From contig JAIKWV010000020.1 of NCBI GenBank assembly GCA_024684435.1, positions 1-64,000 of the forward strand: 64,000 nt of DNA, in the 5' to 3' direction. A model generated the notes under the pieces. It worked only from the letters and a program-made list of their open reading frames with translations, was not told the DNA's origin and did not search any database. This DNA is from Clostridiales bacterium. Lineage in GTDB: Bacteria > Bacillota > Clostridia > Oscillospirales > Acutalibacteraceae. The first letter of the stretch is position 1; each line of letters opens with the position of its first letter. Both the position numbers and the translations under genes were made by a program. This document shows positions 42,434 to 51,428 of this stretch, one piece after another.

Positions 42434-43408
42434 TTGAAGTCCGTTACCGAAAAAAAACAGAATAAAAACAGCTATGCGGATTTTCTCATAATGTCCGCGG
42501 TGCCATTGATAATGGCTTGGTACTATAACGGCGTTCAGGTCTTTAAGCTTTTGCTGTTCTCCGTTATTTCGGCAGTTCTGTGCGAGACCGCCATGTCCCT
42601 TATACTTAAAGTCAAACTGCGGCTCGGTGATCTTAATGCGGTATATATAGGCGTTCTTATCGCGCTTATGCTTCCGGCAAATGCTTCGGGGTTCCTTGCG
42701 GCGGCAGGCAGCGCTTTTGCGGTGGTAGTCGCAAAGATGCCCTTCGGCGGGTCTCAGAACACTCCCTTTGTACCGGCAGCGGCAGGCTTTGCTTTCCTGT
42801 GCCTTTGCAAGCCAGAGGAGGTCTTCAGCTATCCTCCGATACTCACCAGCGCGGTGGGGCAGAGTACCTCCCTTGCCTCAATGCTCACCCACGGCAACTC
42901 GATCAGGCTCAATTCCATAAACTTTATAAATCTGATGACAGGTGAGTTCGTAGGTCCAATGGGAGCTACCTGTACCGTGATACTTCTGTGTACGCTTATT
43001 TATCTGCTTATCCGCCGTCCGTATTCCGTGGTAAACTCTCTGGGTTTCCTGCTTTCCTGCGGCATAATGGCGGTACTCTTCCCAAGAGTACATTCGGGAG
43101 CCCTTTGTTCCCTTGTTATGGAGCTGTGTTCCGGTATGCTTATATTTGCGGCGCTGTTCCTTATTACAGATCCCTGCGCCTCACCTCACAGACCACTGAA
43201 CAGGCTTATTTACGGACTTGTTGCCGGAGTCATATGCATGCTTATGAGATATTTCGGTAAATTTGAGGAGAGCGCCTGTTTTGCGGTAATAATCACCAAC
43301 GCCATATGGCCGGTGTTTGAAAGATTCCTCAACGACACACCTTATGAAAAGCCCGAGGTTCCCGTTGCTCTTAAAAAGGAAAAAACGGAGGTGACGGGAA
43401 ATGGCTGA
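42434..43408 (+). CDS. rnfD: RnfD-like membrane subunit (Rnf/Nqr family)
   Basis: This 324-residue integral membrane protein matches RnfD/NqrB: VPLIMAWYYNGVQVFKLLLF, LRLGDLNAVYIGVLIALMLPA, the VVVAKMPFGGSQNTPFVPAA segment and VGPMGATCTV, which lies where RnfD attaches FMN to a threonine (ETS in many homologues, ATC here). TTG 42434 is chosen because AAAGGAGGG at 42416-42424 lies 9 bases before it. In Rnf complexes this subunit passes electrons across the membrane. It is the first of three Rnf-like genes; rnfC, which usually comes first, is missing. It overlaps the next gene by 8 bases. Confidence 0.85.
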   Translation: MKSVTEKKQNKNSYADFLIMSAVPLIMAWYYNGVQVFKLLLFSVISAVLCETAMSLILKVKLRLGDLNAVYIGVLIALMLPANASGFLAAAGSAFAVVVAKMPFGGSQNTPFVPAAAGFAFLCLCKPEEVFSYPPILTSAVGQSTSLASMLTHGNSIRLNSINFINLMTGEFVGPMGATCTVILLCTLIYLLIRRPYSVVNSLGFLLSCGIMAVLFPRVHSGALCSLVMELCSGMLIFAALFLITDPCASPHRPLNRLIYGLVAGVICMLMRYFGKFEESACFAVIITNAIWPVFERFLNDTPYEKPEVPVALKKEKTEVTGNG

Positions 43409-44660
43409 TAAAAGGCAGAAATTTTCCAACTTCCTTATACGAGGAGTGTTTGTATACAATCCCGTCCTTATTCAGGCGTTGGGACTGTGTCTGGTCATAG
43501 CCGCAACCACATCCCTCAAGGTCTCTTTGTTGCTTTCCGGTCTGATATCCGTGACCCTCATAATAGCGGAGGTGCTTACGGCTTCATTCATAAAAAAGCT
43601 CCCAAACTGGGTCAGGGTGACAGTCTATATGCTTATCGGTCTTACCGTCGCCTGCCCCACGATGCTTTTTCTTGAGAGCGTGAATGAGGAGCTGCTCACC
43701 GCAACGGGAGTTTATCTGCCCCTTATTTCCGTGAACGCCCTTGTGGCTGTCAGATGCGAAAGATATGCGGCAAAGCATGAGATCAAAGAAAGCCTGTTTG
43801 ACGGTATCGCGTCGTCAATAGGCTTCAGCGTCATCATGATATTGACGGGAATTATCCGTGAAGTTATCGGAAACGGCACGTTATGGGGCAAGCCCATTTT
43901 CCAGAACGCGAAGATGCCCGGAATGCTTTTGCCCTTCGGCGGACTTATAGTACTGGGCTTTATGTCCGCGGCGGTCAGGTCGGCAATAGCCAGGATCTTT
44001 CCACAGAACAGCAAGGTCATAAAGAACATGGATAAACCAATTATCCCCGAAAAGCCTCCGGAGACAAACACAATGTCAGTATCCCCGGTCAATATCCGCA
44101 AGCCCATTGAGGGCGGAAAAAACAATGTAACTGAAGTAGGAGTTCATAACGTGAATATTATAGAAAAATTTGTTAAAAACTTAAAACCGCAGCAGGATGA
44201 CGGTTCTGAAGGATCAAACGTAAATCCTGAAAATACAACAGAAAACAAAAAGCGCCGCGACAGGAACAGGGCAAGAAAAAACAGAAACAAAGCTGTTTCG
44301 GGTAAGCCCTATACCGCTCCCGCCACGGTGGAAAAAGAGGCACAGAATATTTCCGATATGCTTGAAGAGATGGACAAGGAGTACAATGTGACCGCCGGAG
44401 CTTCAAGCATAGAAAAAGAAATAACTCCTGAGGAAGTCAGAGACATAGATGCCAGCGAGCTTGATCAAAAGTCCGTTCCCAATCCGGATGTGGATCTTAG
44501 CAGCATAAGGATCGGTTCGGAGGGACCCAAGAGTTCCGCTGAGTATATGGAAAGCTTTTCAAGATCCGAGGACAGGGAGGATAAGTCCGGGGAGGAATCC
44601 AAGCCGTACAATGTGGACAGCCAGTTTGAGGAGATAATCAAAAAATATCACCTTGACTGA
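43401..44660 (+). CDS. rnfE: RnfE-like membrane subunit with long hydrophilic tail
   Basis: Residues 1-205 of this 419-residue protein match RnfE/NqrD: FVYNPVLIQALGLCLVIAATT, KLPNWVRVTVYMLIG, SLFDGIASSIGFS and GIIREVIGNGTLWGKP. The first Fe-S cysteine (LGLC) is kept; the second (the NC of homologues) is Ala in VNALVAVR. Normal RnfE proteins end near residue 205-230. Here about 210 further residues are hydrophilic and probably disordered, with a very basic stretch (NKKRRDRNRARKNRNK) and then an acidic part. The tail faces an unknown partner. Overlap with the previous gene shows translational coupling. Confidence 0.85.
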   Translation: MADKRQKFSNFLIRGVFVYNPVLIQALGLCLVIAATTSLKVSLLLSGLISVTLIIAEVLTASFIKKLPNWVRVTVYMLIGLTVACPTMLFLESVNEELLTATGVYLPLISVNALVAVRCERYAAKHEIKESLFDGIASSIGFSVIMILTGIIREVIGNGTLWGKPIFQNAKMPGMLLPFGGLIVLGFMSAAVRSAIARIFPQNSKVIKNMDKPIIPEKPPETNTMSVSPVNIRKPIEGGKNNVTEVGVHNVNIIEKFVKNLKPQQDDGSEGSNVNPENTTENKKRRDRNRARKNRNKAVSGKPYTAPATVEKEAQNISDMLEEMDKEYNVTAGASSIEKEITPEEVRDIDASELDQKSVPNPDVDLSSIRIGSEGPKSSAEYMESFSRSEDREDKSGEESKPYNVDSQFEEIIKKYHLD

Positions 44661-44698
44661 GCCTGAAAGACTTAGCCTGAAAAGAGAGGTGTTTACAC

Positions 44699-45292
44699 TT
44701 GAGCTGGTTTTTGAATTTTGTAAGCGTGGCGCTCTATGCGGCATTTATACAGAATCTTGTGTTTAACGGTGGATACGGCGCCAGCGAGTCCATCAGGATG
44801 TCCCTTAAATACGGCAGGGTTATACCATTCAGCCTGATGATCGCAGGCTATTCCACCTTTACCGCCGTTGTTTGCAGGGCGCTTGATCTTTATCACGGTA
44901 TCAACGCGCTGAGTTTCGCTTCTCATGCGGCGATATTCGGCGGTGTGCTTGCGTTTTCATTTCTGATAATAGCGGCATTCCTGAGGCTCGTTTTTCATGT
45001 TAAAAAGAAAACTCTCAGCACCATGGGCGTTGCCGCTCTCAATTCAATGGTCTTTGCCATTCCTCTTATCAACCACCGTTCCGGCGCGGGTTTTGCTGAG
45101 AGCATAGGCATGGGAATAGGTTCGGGCGTCGCTTTTGTCTTTGCCGTTTTGCTTATCTACGTCGGCATTGAAAAGATACAGAAGATAAAAAATATCCCCA
45201 AGGCTTTCAACGGCATACCAGCGATATTTATTTACGTTGCCCTGATATCCATGGCGTTTTCAGGTTTGTCAGGATCTATACTGTTTGTATAA
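44699..45292 (+). CDS. rnfA: RnfA-like membrane subunit lacking both Fe-S cysteines
   Basis: This 197-residue protein has about six membrane helices in the RnfA/NqrE layout, ending in IPKAFNGIPAIFIYVALISMAFSGLSG, a typical RnfA end. Where homologues have a Cys in the LG-x-C loop, this protein has NGGYGASES. Where they have T-N-C in the fifth helix, it has ALNSM. Both residues that hold the membrane [2Fe-2S] cluster are therefore lost. The start codon is TTG 44699 with AGAGAGGTG before it. It follows the RnfE-like gene by 38 bases. Confidence 0.8.
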   Translation: MSWFLNFVSVALYAAFIQNLVFNGGYGASESIRMSLKYGRVIPFSLMIAGYSTFTAVVCRALDLYHGINALSFASHAAIFGGVLAFSFLIIAAFLRLVFHVKKKTLSTMGVAALNSMVFAIPLINHRSGAGFAESIGMGIGSGVAFVFAVLLIYVGIEKIQKIKNIPKAFNGIPAIFIYVALISMAFSGLSGSILFV

Positions 45293-45367
45293 ACATACTC
45301 AAATCAAATCGAATATATACAATTTGTATCAAATCGTGTCGAATCTATCGGAAGGGAGTTCTGATCT

Positions 45368-45616
45368 GTGTTCAACAACAAATCAAAAAGTGAATATTAT
45401 CAGACTCTCGGCAGGCGCAGAAAAAGCTTTTTCGAGTTCACGGATATATATCCCGGACCGGCAAACGGCAGGAAGATACGCACCAGCGCCGCTTACAGGA
45501 AGAAGCAGCACATAGCAAGGCTCCTCATAACTCTCGGTATCATTCTGCTTATAATTATAGGCTTTTTCGCCGCCGATCTTCTGATGGATATTTCCGAGCT
45601 TCCCTATGGCGTATAA
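45368..45616 (+). CDS. Small single-pass membrane protein downstream of the Rnf-like genes
   Basis: This 82-residue protein starts at GTG 45368, with GGAAGGGAG at 45350-45358. It has a basic N-terminal half (RRRKSFFEFTDIYPGP, then KIRTSAAYRKKQH) and one membrane segment near residues 49-70. I do not recognise a family. Its position 76 bases after the RnfA-like gene on the same strand makes it a candidate extra subunit of that module. Confidence 0.7.
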   Translation: MFNNKSKSEYYQTLGRRRKSFFEFTDIYPGPANGRKIRTSAAYRKKQHIARLLITLGIILLIIIGFFAADLLMDISELPYGV

Positions 45617-45645
45617 ATAATTTTCCGAAAAGGACTGACCCCCGG

Positions 45646-47511
45646 ATGCATTTTATCCCCTACAATTCCCGTGTTGAATATCATAAGTACCCCTTCGGCG
45701 CAGTTCCGGAGGGTACAGCTGTGACCTTCCGTGTAATATTGCCCAGATACATCTGCTGCAGAGGCGTGGATCTTGTTATAGCTTCCGACGAGGGTGACAG
45801 TGCGTCACTGCCTATGGAATGGGAGTGCATGGAGGGAGAAAATGAGGAATGGTGGCGCGTAGAATATACTCCCTCCGCAATGGGTATATATTGGTATAAA
45901 TTCACCGTACACACAGACGGGGGAGATATGTATATACTCTGTCTTTCAAACGGATGCGGCGCCATCAATATGGGCGGCGATCCGTGGCAGCTGACTGTGT
46001 ACGAAAAGGATCTTTCCACTCCTTCATGGGTGAGAGAGGGCGTTATTTATCAGATATTTCCTGACAGATTTTGTAATTCCGGCATAAAGAAAAACGGCGT
46101 TTCCGGGGACAGGATTCTTCGCTCAGACTGGGGCGGCGAGCCCATGTGGGCGCCTGACGAAAATGGAGATATAAACGAGTACGATTTCTTCGGCGGGGAC
46201 TTCAAGGGCATTGAGCAGAAGCTGGAGTATCTGGCGTCACTGTCGGTGAGCTGTATATATCTGAATCCTGTTTTCGAGGCCCATTCCAATCACCGCTACG
46301 ATACCGCGAATTATGAAAAGACAGATCCTCTTCTGGGTACGCAAAAGGACTTTGTTTCCCTGTGCCGGGCGGCAAAAAAGCTGGGCATACGCATAATTCT
46401 TGACGGTGTTTTCAGCCATACGGGAGCGGACAGCAAATACTTCAACAAAAACAATCGGTATAAAAACATAGGCGCATACAATTCAAAAGAGTCAGAATAT
46501 TACAAATGGTATAAATTTGTACATTGGCCGGATGACTACAAGGGCTGGTGGGGGATCAAAATCCTCCCTGAGACCAACGAGGAACAGCCGGATTATCTTG
46601 AATACATTACAGGCGAAAACGGAATACTTAGAAAATGGCTGCGTCTGGGCGCCTCCGGCTGGAGGCTGGATGTGGCGGATGAGCTGCCGGACGTTTTCCT
46701 TGACAGCTTGAACAGGGCGGTCAAGGAAGAAAAGCCGGACGCATATATTCTGGGCGAGGTCTGGGAGGACGCCACCAACAAAATCAGCTACGGCGTGCGC
46801 AGACGTTATCTCCTGGGCGGTCAGCTGGATTCCGTGATGAATTATCCCTTCGCGGAGGCTGTACTTGATTTTGCGGAGACGGGAAACGCAGAGGGACTTA
46901 TGAGCGTGGTCACGGAGATCACGGAAAACTATCCAAAGCCTTCCCTCGACACCCTTATGAATCATATAGGGACACACGACACCGTAAGGGCGCTGACAAG
47001 GCTTTCCGGGGACGCTACTTATTTTGATGACAGAAGAAAATATTCGGGCTTACGTCTCAGCGAAGAACAGAGAGACAGGGGCATTCGGCGGCTGAAAATG
47101 GCGGCGGCTCTGCAGTACACCCTGCCGGGAGTGCCATGCGTTTACTATGGCGATGAGGCGGGTCTTGAGGGCTATCGCGACCCCTTCAACAGAGCCTGTT
47201 ATCCCTGGGGAAACGAAAACACGGAGCTTGTGGAATATTACCGCAGGTTGGGTAAAATAAGAAAAGATTACTCTGCTCTGCATGAGGGCAGATTTGTGCC
47301 TGTTTCGGCGGCGATGGGCTGTATAGCCTATGCCCGCGTGGGGGAAAATGAGACGATCGTAGTGATCTCAAACAGCAACGGGCATGAGATAAATTATCAC
47401 CTTCAGCCGGAGTGGTTCGGTGTGACCGCATTGATGGGCGGCGAATGTTCTGACTGCGGAGAAAATGTGAAGATCGCTCCGCACACAACAGCCGTACTTC
47501 TGAAGAAATAA
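45646..47511 (+). CDS. GH13 alpha-amylase family enzyme (neopullulanase/cyclomaltodextrinase type)
   Basis: This 621-residue enzyme has an N-terminal beta domain (to about residue 115) and a GH13 barrel starting EGVIYQIFPDRFCNS. The four conserved regions are present: LDGVFSHTG, GWRLDVADELPD (nucleophile Asp), LGEVWEDA (acid Glu) and NHIGTHDTVR (transition-state Asp). Without a signal peptide it is cytoplasmic and would cut imported maltodextrins, cyclodextrins or pullulan fragments. The spacing and the VCYYGDEAGLEG-like segment fit subfamily 20. AAAGGA lies 13 bases before the ATG. Confidence 0.92.
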   Translation: MHFIPYNSRVEYHKYPFGAVPEGTAVTFRVILPRYICCRGVDLVIASDEGDSASLPMEWECMEGENEEWWRVEYTPSAMGIYWYKFTVHTDGGDMYILCLSNGCGAINMGGDPWQLTVYEKDLSTPSWVREGVIYQIFPDRFCNSGIKKNGVSGDRILRSDWGGEPMWAPDENGDINEYDFFGGDFKGIEQKLEYLASLSVSCIYLNPVFEAHSNHRYDTANYEKTDPLLGTQKDFVSLCRAAKKLGIRIILDGVFSHTGADSKYFNKNNRYKNIGAYNSKESEYYKWYKFVHWPDDYKGWWGIKILPETNEEQPDYLEYITGENGILRKWLRLGASGWRLDVADELPDVFLDSLNRAVKEEKPDAYILGEVWEDATNKISYGVRRRYLLGGQLDSVMNYPFAEAVLDFAETGNAEGLMSVVTEITENYPKPSLDTLMNHIGTHDTVRALTRLSGDATYFDDRRKYSGLRLSEEQRDRGIRRLKMAAALQYTLPGVPCVYYGDEAGLEGYRDPFNRACYPWGNENTELVEYYRRLGKIRKDYSALHEGRFVPVSAAMGCIAYARVGENETIVVISNSNGHEINYHLQPEWFGVTALMGGECSDCGENVKIAPHTTAVLLKK

Positions 47512-47527
47512 CTTGGGGGGGAGACAA

Positions 47528-48394
47528 GTGCCGAAAAAGTCGAAGCAGCTCCGTTTTCAGACGGACAAAAAAAGAGAAGCTTCAAAGACCAAGCATTTTG
47601 TTTTGGGCTTTTTAATGATATTGATATTGTTCGGAACCGTTTCAGCAGTAATTTTATTTAAGGACGCTTCATTCAGTTCCGCAAATTCAACCACCTCGGA
47701 GACAGTCACCGAGCAGGATACATCCACCGTACCTGCCGTCAGCGGTACGGGTTATTATCTTGTTTTCTGTACCGATGACGAGAACGATAAGGTGCGCTTT
47801 GCGTCCGTAATAAAGGCTGTAGCCGACACACAGGAGCTCACCGTCTGCGCCGTTTCCCCGGAGGAGTCCGCGCAGATAAACGGTATCGACACGGATCTGT
47901 CCGAGGCTTACGAACAGGGCGGTGCGCCGCAGGTGGTAAAGCTTGTTGAACAAATCGGTAATATTAAAATAAAAAATTATATCTCTGCAAACGAGGAAAA
48001 ATTTGTAAAGGCGTTTAACGTTCTCGGGTCAATTCAGTACAATGTTCCAGAGAAAGTTTCCTTCCGTTCAAAGGAGGCAAATATTTCATTGGCGCAGGGT
48101 ATGCAGAAAATGACGGGTGATATTTTCTACAGATATATGCTGTACTGTTCCTCTCGGGGAAGGGAAGGAATGTCCGAGCAGGCGTCTGTTTTCGGATGCG
48201 CGATAGACAGTTTTATAAACAAATCAAATTTCAACAAGGTAGACAGGATATATGAAAAGATAATAAATATAGTGTCAAGCGATATTTCCGTTATTGATTT
48301 CAACAATATGAAACCGGCGCTTGAGGCGTTCTCATTAAACACGATGAGACCCTCCTGCACGGAGGTGTCGAGCCTGAGCGAGCTTTCAGCGTAA
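47528..48394 (+). CDS. Degenerate LytR-CpsA-Psr (LCP)-like membrane protein
   Basis: This 288-residue protein has a basic N-terminus, one membrane segment (residues 21-45) and an extracellular LCP-like domain. LSEAYEQGGAPQVVKLVEQ, then IKNYISANEEKFVKAFNVLGSIQYNVPE match the second half of LCP enzymes, which attach wall polymers to peptidoglycan. The active-site Asp and Arg positions read VRFASVI and AVSPEE where LCP enzymes have R-x-D and P-R-D, so catalysis is unlikely. GTG 47528 follows GGGGGGAG. It may bind a wall-polymer lipid or act as a partner of an active LCP. Confidence 0.6.
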   Translation: MPKKSKQLRFQTDKKREASKTKHFVLGFLMILILFGTVSAVILFKDASFSSANSTTSETVTEQDTSTVPAVSGTGYYLVFCTDDENDKVRFASVIKAVADTQELTVCAVSPEESAQINGIDTDLSEAYEQGGAPQVVKLVEQIGNIKIKNYISANEEKFVKAFNVLGSIQYNVPEKVSFRSKEANISLAQGMQKMTGDIFYRYMLYCSSRGREGMSEQASVFGCAIDSFINKSNFNKVDRIYEKIINIVSSDISVIDFNNMKPALEAFSLNTMRPSCTEVSSLSELSA

Positions 48395-48427
48395 TACGGG
48401 AGCGAAAAACCGGGAAAGGATGTTTAT

Positions 48428-49600
48428 ATGAGCAAAAAAATAACGGCGTTAATTTTGCTCGCGGTTATTCTTATAGCCCTTCCGGGCTGCGGGATCATAA
48501 ATGCGATCAAAGAAAAACTGTACGTACCACCGGACTGGAATACTGTTGAACCCGTTACTCCTCAGGCCGGCGGTAAGACTAAATACTATTATAAAAATTT
48601 ATCCAACAAAGAAAAGATCGCCTATTCGTATATTTTTGAAGGTGTTGAAAACTTTGAGAGCAAAATAGAGATCCCGGAGCTTGACCAGGATGAGCTGTCC
48701 CTTGTATTTTCCGCCCTGCTTTACGATAACCCGGAGTTCTTTCACCTTAAGAGAGTCTGCAACCTCTCCGCTTCCGGTAAGCGCTGTTACTTTAACGCTT
48801 TTTACTGCATGGACAGGGAAAAGTATAATGATAAGCTTGCGCAGCTCAGGGCTAAGGTGGAGGAGATCAAAAACGCCATAGGCTCTAATACAGATCAGTA
48901 TATCCCGGAGCTGTACATACATGACTATATAGTTGAGAACTGTTCCTACAGAAACACGGAAAATCTGGAGGAGAGTACAGCCTACGGAGCGCTGATAAAC
49001 GGTTACGCATCCTGTGAGGGCTATTCGAAAGCGGCGCAGATCCTCTTTGACGCCGTGGGCATCGAGAGCTACGTTCTGGCAGGAGAATCCGCCCCCAATG
49101 ACAAGAACGATCCTGAGAGCCATATGTGGAACGTGGTACTCATAAACGGAAAGTACTACTATCTTGACGTTACCTGGGATGACCCTGTCAAGGGAGACGG
49201 GTCGGACAGCCTCAGGCACGTGTACTTCAATATGTCGGAAAAAGAATTGTCAATTACCCATTCAAACTACAGCAATTCAAACCTCTGCGATTCGGACACA
49301 GATAATTATTATGTGCGCAACAAGCTGCTTTTCAACGGTTACGACAACGATATGAAAAATGATCTTGTTGAAATGTTTTCGGAGGCCTACCGGAACGGAG
49401 AGCTTGCCGTGGAGATAAAGCTCAGCAGTAAGACCGCTTATAAGGACACAATTGATAAGCTGATAAAGAACGGAAAGATCTATCCGATCCTGGCTGAGGT
49501 GGTCAACAAGACCGACGCTAAGATAAATAAGAACAAGATATCTTATATCAATAACGATAATTTTTATATAATCGAGATCGTGATGGTACCTAAGAAATAA
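48428..49600 (+). CDS. Lipoprotein with transglutaminase-like domain
   Basis: This 390-residue protein has a lipobox LPGC at residues 17-20. The central region has the transglutaminase-like (cysteine protease fold) triad: Cys in [12 protein letters not shown], His in [10 protein letters not shown] and Asp in [10 protein letters not shown]. In bacteria such domains act as peptidases or amidases on surface proteins or wall. AAAGGATG precedes the ATG. It is followed closely by the folate genes, though a functional link is not obvious. Confidence 0.88.
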   Translation: MSKKITALILLAVILIALPGCGIINAIKEKLYVPPDWNTVEPVTPQAGGKTKYYYKNLSNKEKIAYSYIFEGVENFESKIEIPELDQDELSLVFSALLYDNPEFFHLKRVCNLSASGKRCYFNAFYCMDREKYNDKLAQLRAKVEEIKNAIGSNTDQYIPELYIHDYIVENCSYRNTENLEESTAYGALINGYASCEGYSKAAQILFDAVGIESYVLAGESAPNDKNDPESHMWNVVLINGKYYYLDVTWDDPVKGDGSDSLRHVYFNMSEKELSITHSNYSNSNLCDSDTDNYYVRNKLLFNGYDNDMKNDLVEMFSEAYRNGELAVEIKLSSKTAYKDTIDKLIKNGKIYPILAEVVNKTDAKINKNKISYINNDNFYIIEIVMVPKK

Positions 49601-49611
49601 GAAAGGGGTGC

Positions 49612-50175
49612 ATTAGAACGGATACGGAAAGAATAGAAAAAGCGGTCAGGGAGATACTTATCGCCATAGGCGAGGACCCGGACAGAGAAGGACTTGTGGA
49701 AACGCCGGCAAGGGTGGCGAAAATGTACGGTGAGATATTCTCCGGCATGGACGAAGATCCTCACAAGCACCTGAAAATTTTTACCGAAAGCACCGACGAA
49801 ATGGTGGTGGTGCGGGATATACCCCTGTATTCTGTATGCGAGCATCACATCATTCCCTTCATAGGCAAGGCGAGCATAGCCTACATACCGAATAACGGCA
49901 GGGTCATAGGTCTGTCCAAGCTTGCCAGGATAGTTTCCTGCTTTGCAAAAAGGCCTCAGCTGCAGGAAAGGCTCACCGCGCAGGTGGCGGATTTCCTGTA
50001 TGAAGAACTGAAACCTCAGGGGGTGGCGGTGATAATCGAAGCCGAACACCTTTGCATGACCATGAGGGGCGCCCGCGCCGCGGGATCAAAAACGGAAACG
50101 TCGGCTCTCCGTGGTATAATGCGCAGCGACGCCAAGACCCGAAGTGAGGTAATGACCCTCCTTGGCAAGCATTGA
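49612..50175 (+). CDS. folE: GTP cyclohydrolase I, probably with a non-ATG/GTG/TTG start
   Basis: FolE converts GTP to dihydroneopterin triphosphate, the first step of folate synthesis. Motifs: [39 protein letters not shown] (zinc Cys and His) and [10 protein letters not shown] (second zinc Cys). The conserved N-terminus is encoded from at least 49618, but no ATG, GTG or TTG lies in frame between the previous stop (49600) and GTG 49696, which would delete 28 conserved residues. ATT 49612, preceded by AAAGGGGTG, gives 187 residues, the family length; ACG 49618 is the alternative. It is the first gene of folE-P-B-K. Confidence 0.88.
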   Translation: MRTDTERIEKAVREILIAIGEDPDREGLVETPARVAKMYGEIFSGMDEDPHKHLKIFTESTDEMVVVRDIPLYSVCEHHIIPFIGKASIAYIPNNGRVIGLSKLARIVSCFAKRPQLQERLTAQVADFLYEELKPQGVAVIIEAEHLCMTMRGARAAGSKTETSALRGIMRSDAKTRSEVMTLLGKH

Positions 50176-50204
50176 GGGCAAAACTTGGGAGCAGGGTGAA
50201 GAAA

Positions 50205-51041
50205 TTGTCAGAATTTATCGCAGGTAAATATAGATTTCCTCTGGGTCACAGGGTCTATGTTATGGGCATCCTCAACGTTACTCCGGATTCCTTTTCGGAC
50301 GGAGGAAAGTATGAGGACAGAGCCGCCGCCGTAAACCGCTGCTTTGAAATGTGCGGCGAGGGCGCGGACATAATAGACATAGGCGCCCAGTCCACCGGTC
50401 CCGACAGCCGTAATATATCTCCAGAAGAGGAGCTTTCCCGGCTCTTGCCCGTCCTTGATGAGCTCAACGGCAGGCTGAACGTTCCCGTGTCGGTGGATAC
50501 ATATTACACTGAGGTGGCTCAGCAGGCTCTGAACAGGGGCGTCGATATCATCAACGACGTGAGCGGGACATTCAACAGAGATATCGCGGCACTTTGCATG
50601 AAACATGGCGCGGGATATATCGTTATGCACAACGACGGCGGCGCGGGGACTGTGAACGAGTACCCGGAGGGCGTCATAAATGCCGTTCAGAAATTTTTTG
50701 ACGCGGTGACAGCGGAGTGCGGCGAAACCGGTTTTGATATAGAAAGGCTTTGCCTCGATCCGGGCATTGGCTTCGGCAAGTCGTATGAGGATAATTTAAG
50801 GCTTCTGCGTTGCATGGACAGGCTCGATACCCACGGAACGGCGCTGCTTGCCGCGGCGTCACGCAAAAGGGTCATAGGAAAAGCCACCGGGGAAACGGAA
50901 CCGTCCAAAAGGGTCGCAGGGACCTTAGCCGCCCACACAGCGGCTATCCTTGGCGGAGCGGATATAATAAGAGTGCATGATGTGGCGCCCGGAGTACAGG
51001 CGGCAAGAATGGCATTTGCGCTGAGAGATACGGAGTTTTGA
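50205..51041 (+). CDS. folP: Dihydropteroate synthase
   Basis: FolP joins p-aminobenzoate to dihydropterin pyrophosphate; it is the sulfonamide target. This protein has YVMGILNVTPDSFSDGGKY, DIIDIGAQSTGPDS, the DVSGTF segment, LCLDPGIGFGKS and a C-terminal RVHDV with the conserved substrate Arg and His. The start is ambiguous. TTG 50205 with AGGGTGA gives the usual N-terminus (278 residues); GTG 50196 and a TTG at 50172 that overlaps the folE stop are alternatives. Confidence 0.93.
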   Translation: MSEFIAGKYRFPLGHRVYVMGILNVTPDSFSDGGKYEDRAAAVNRCFEMCGEGADIIDIGAQSTGPDSRNISPEEELSRLLPVLDELNGRLNVPVSVDTYYTEVAQQALNRGVDIINDVSGTFNRDIAALCMKHGAGYIVMHNDGGAGTVNEYPEGVINAVQKFFDAVTAECGETGFDIERLCLDPGIGFGKSYEDNLRLLRCMDRLDTHGTALLAAASRKRVIGKATGETEPSKRVAGTLAAHTAAILGGADIIRVHDVAPGVQAARMAFALRDTEF

Positions 51042-51044
51042 ATC

Positions 51045-51413
51045 ATGGATAAAATAATAATAAACGGATTGGAAGTCTACGCCTATCACGGGGTAAATCC
51101 CGAGGAGAAAAGGGACGGTCAGAATTTTGTGATAAACGCGGAGCTGTTTGTCGATCTGACAACACCCTGCAGCACGGATTCACTCAAAGATACCGTAAAC
51201 TATTCAAAGGCGATAAAGCTTATTACAAAGGTGATGATCGCCGAAAAGTACGATCTCATTGAACGGGCGGCTCAGTGTGTGGCGGAGGGTTTACTCAACG
51301 AATATCCGCAAGTACAGAAGGTAAAATTGACCTTAAAAAAACCAAACGCGCCCATAAAAGCGGACTTTAATTATGTCGCGGTGGAAATAGAACGGGAAAG
51401 ACAATCAGATTAA
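51045..51413 (+). CDS. folB: Dihydroneopterin aldolase
   Basis: This 122-residue protein has the FolB pattern: IIINGLEVYAYHGVNPEEK (Tyr-His-Gly with Glu), TVNYSKAIKLI, and the late DLIERAAQCVAEGL with the conserved Glu that binds the pterin. The C-terminus has KVKLTLKKPNAPIKADF, with the catalytic Lys. It forms 6-hydroxymethyl-dihydropterin for FolK. It lies 3 bases behind folP. Confidence 0.95.
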   Translation: MDKIIINGLEVYAYHGVNPEEKRDGQNFVINAELFVDLTTPCSTDSLKDTVNYSKAIKLITKVMIAEKYDLIERAAQCVAEGLLNEYPQVQKVKLTLKKPNAPIKADFNYVAVEIERERQSD

Positions 51414-51428
51414 GGGGATGCGATCAGA

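Noticed and set aside
45293-45367. Short repeated AAATCG/GAATC words before the small membrane protein
   Set aside because: They recur a few times but with irregular spacing and no dyad symmetry. I could not support an operator or an array.
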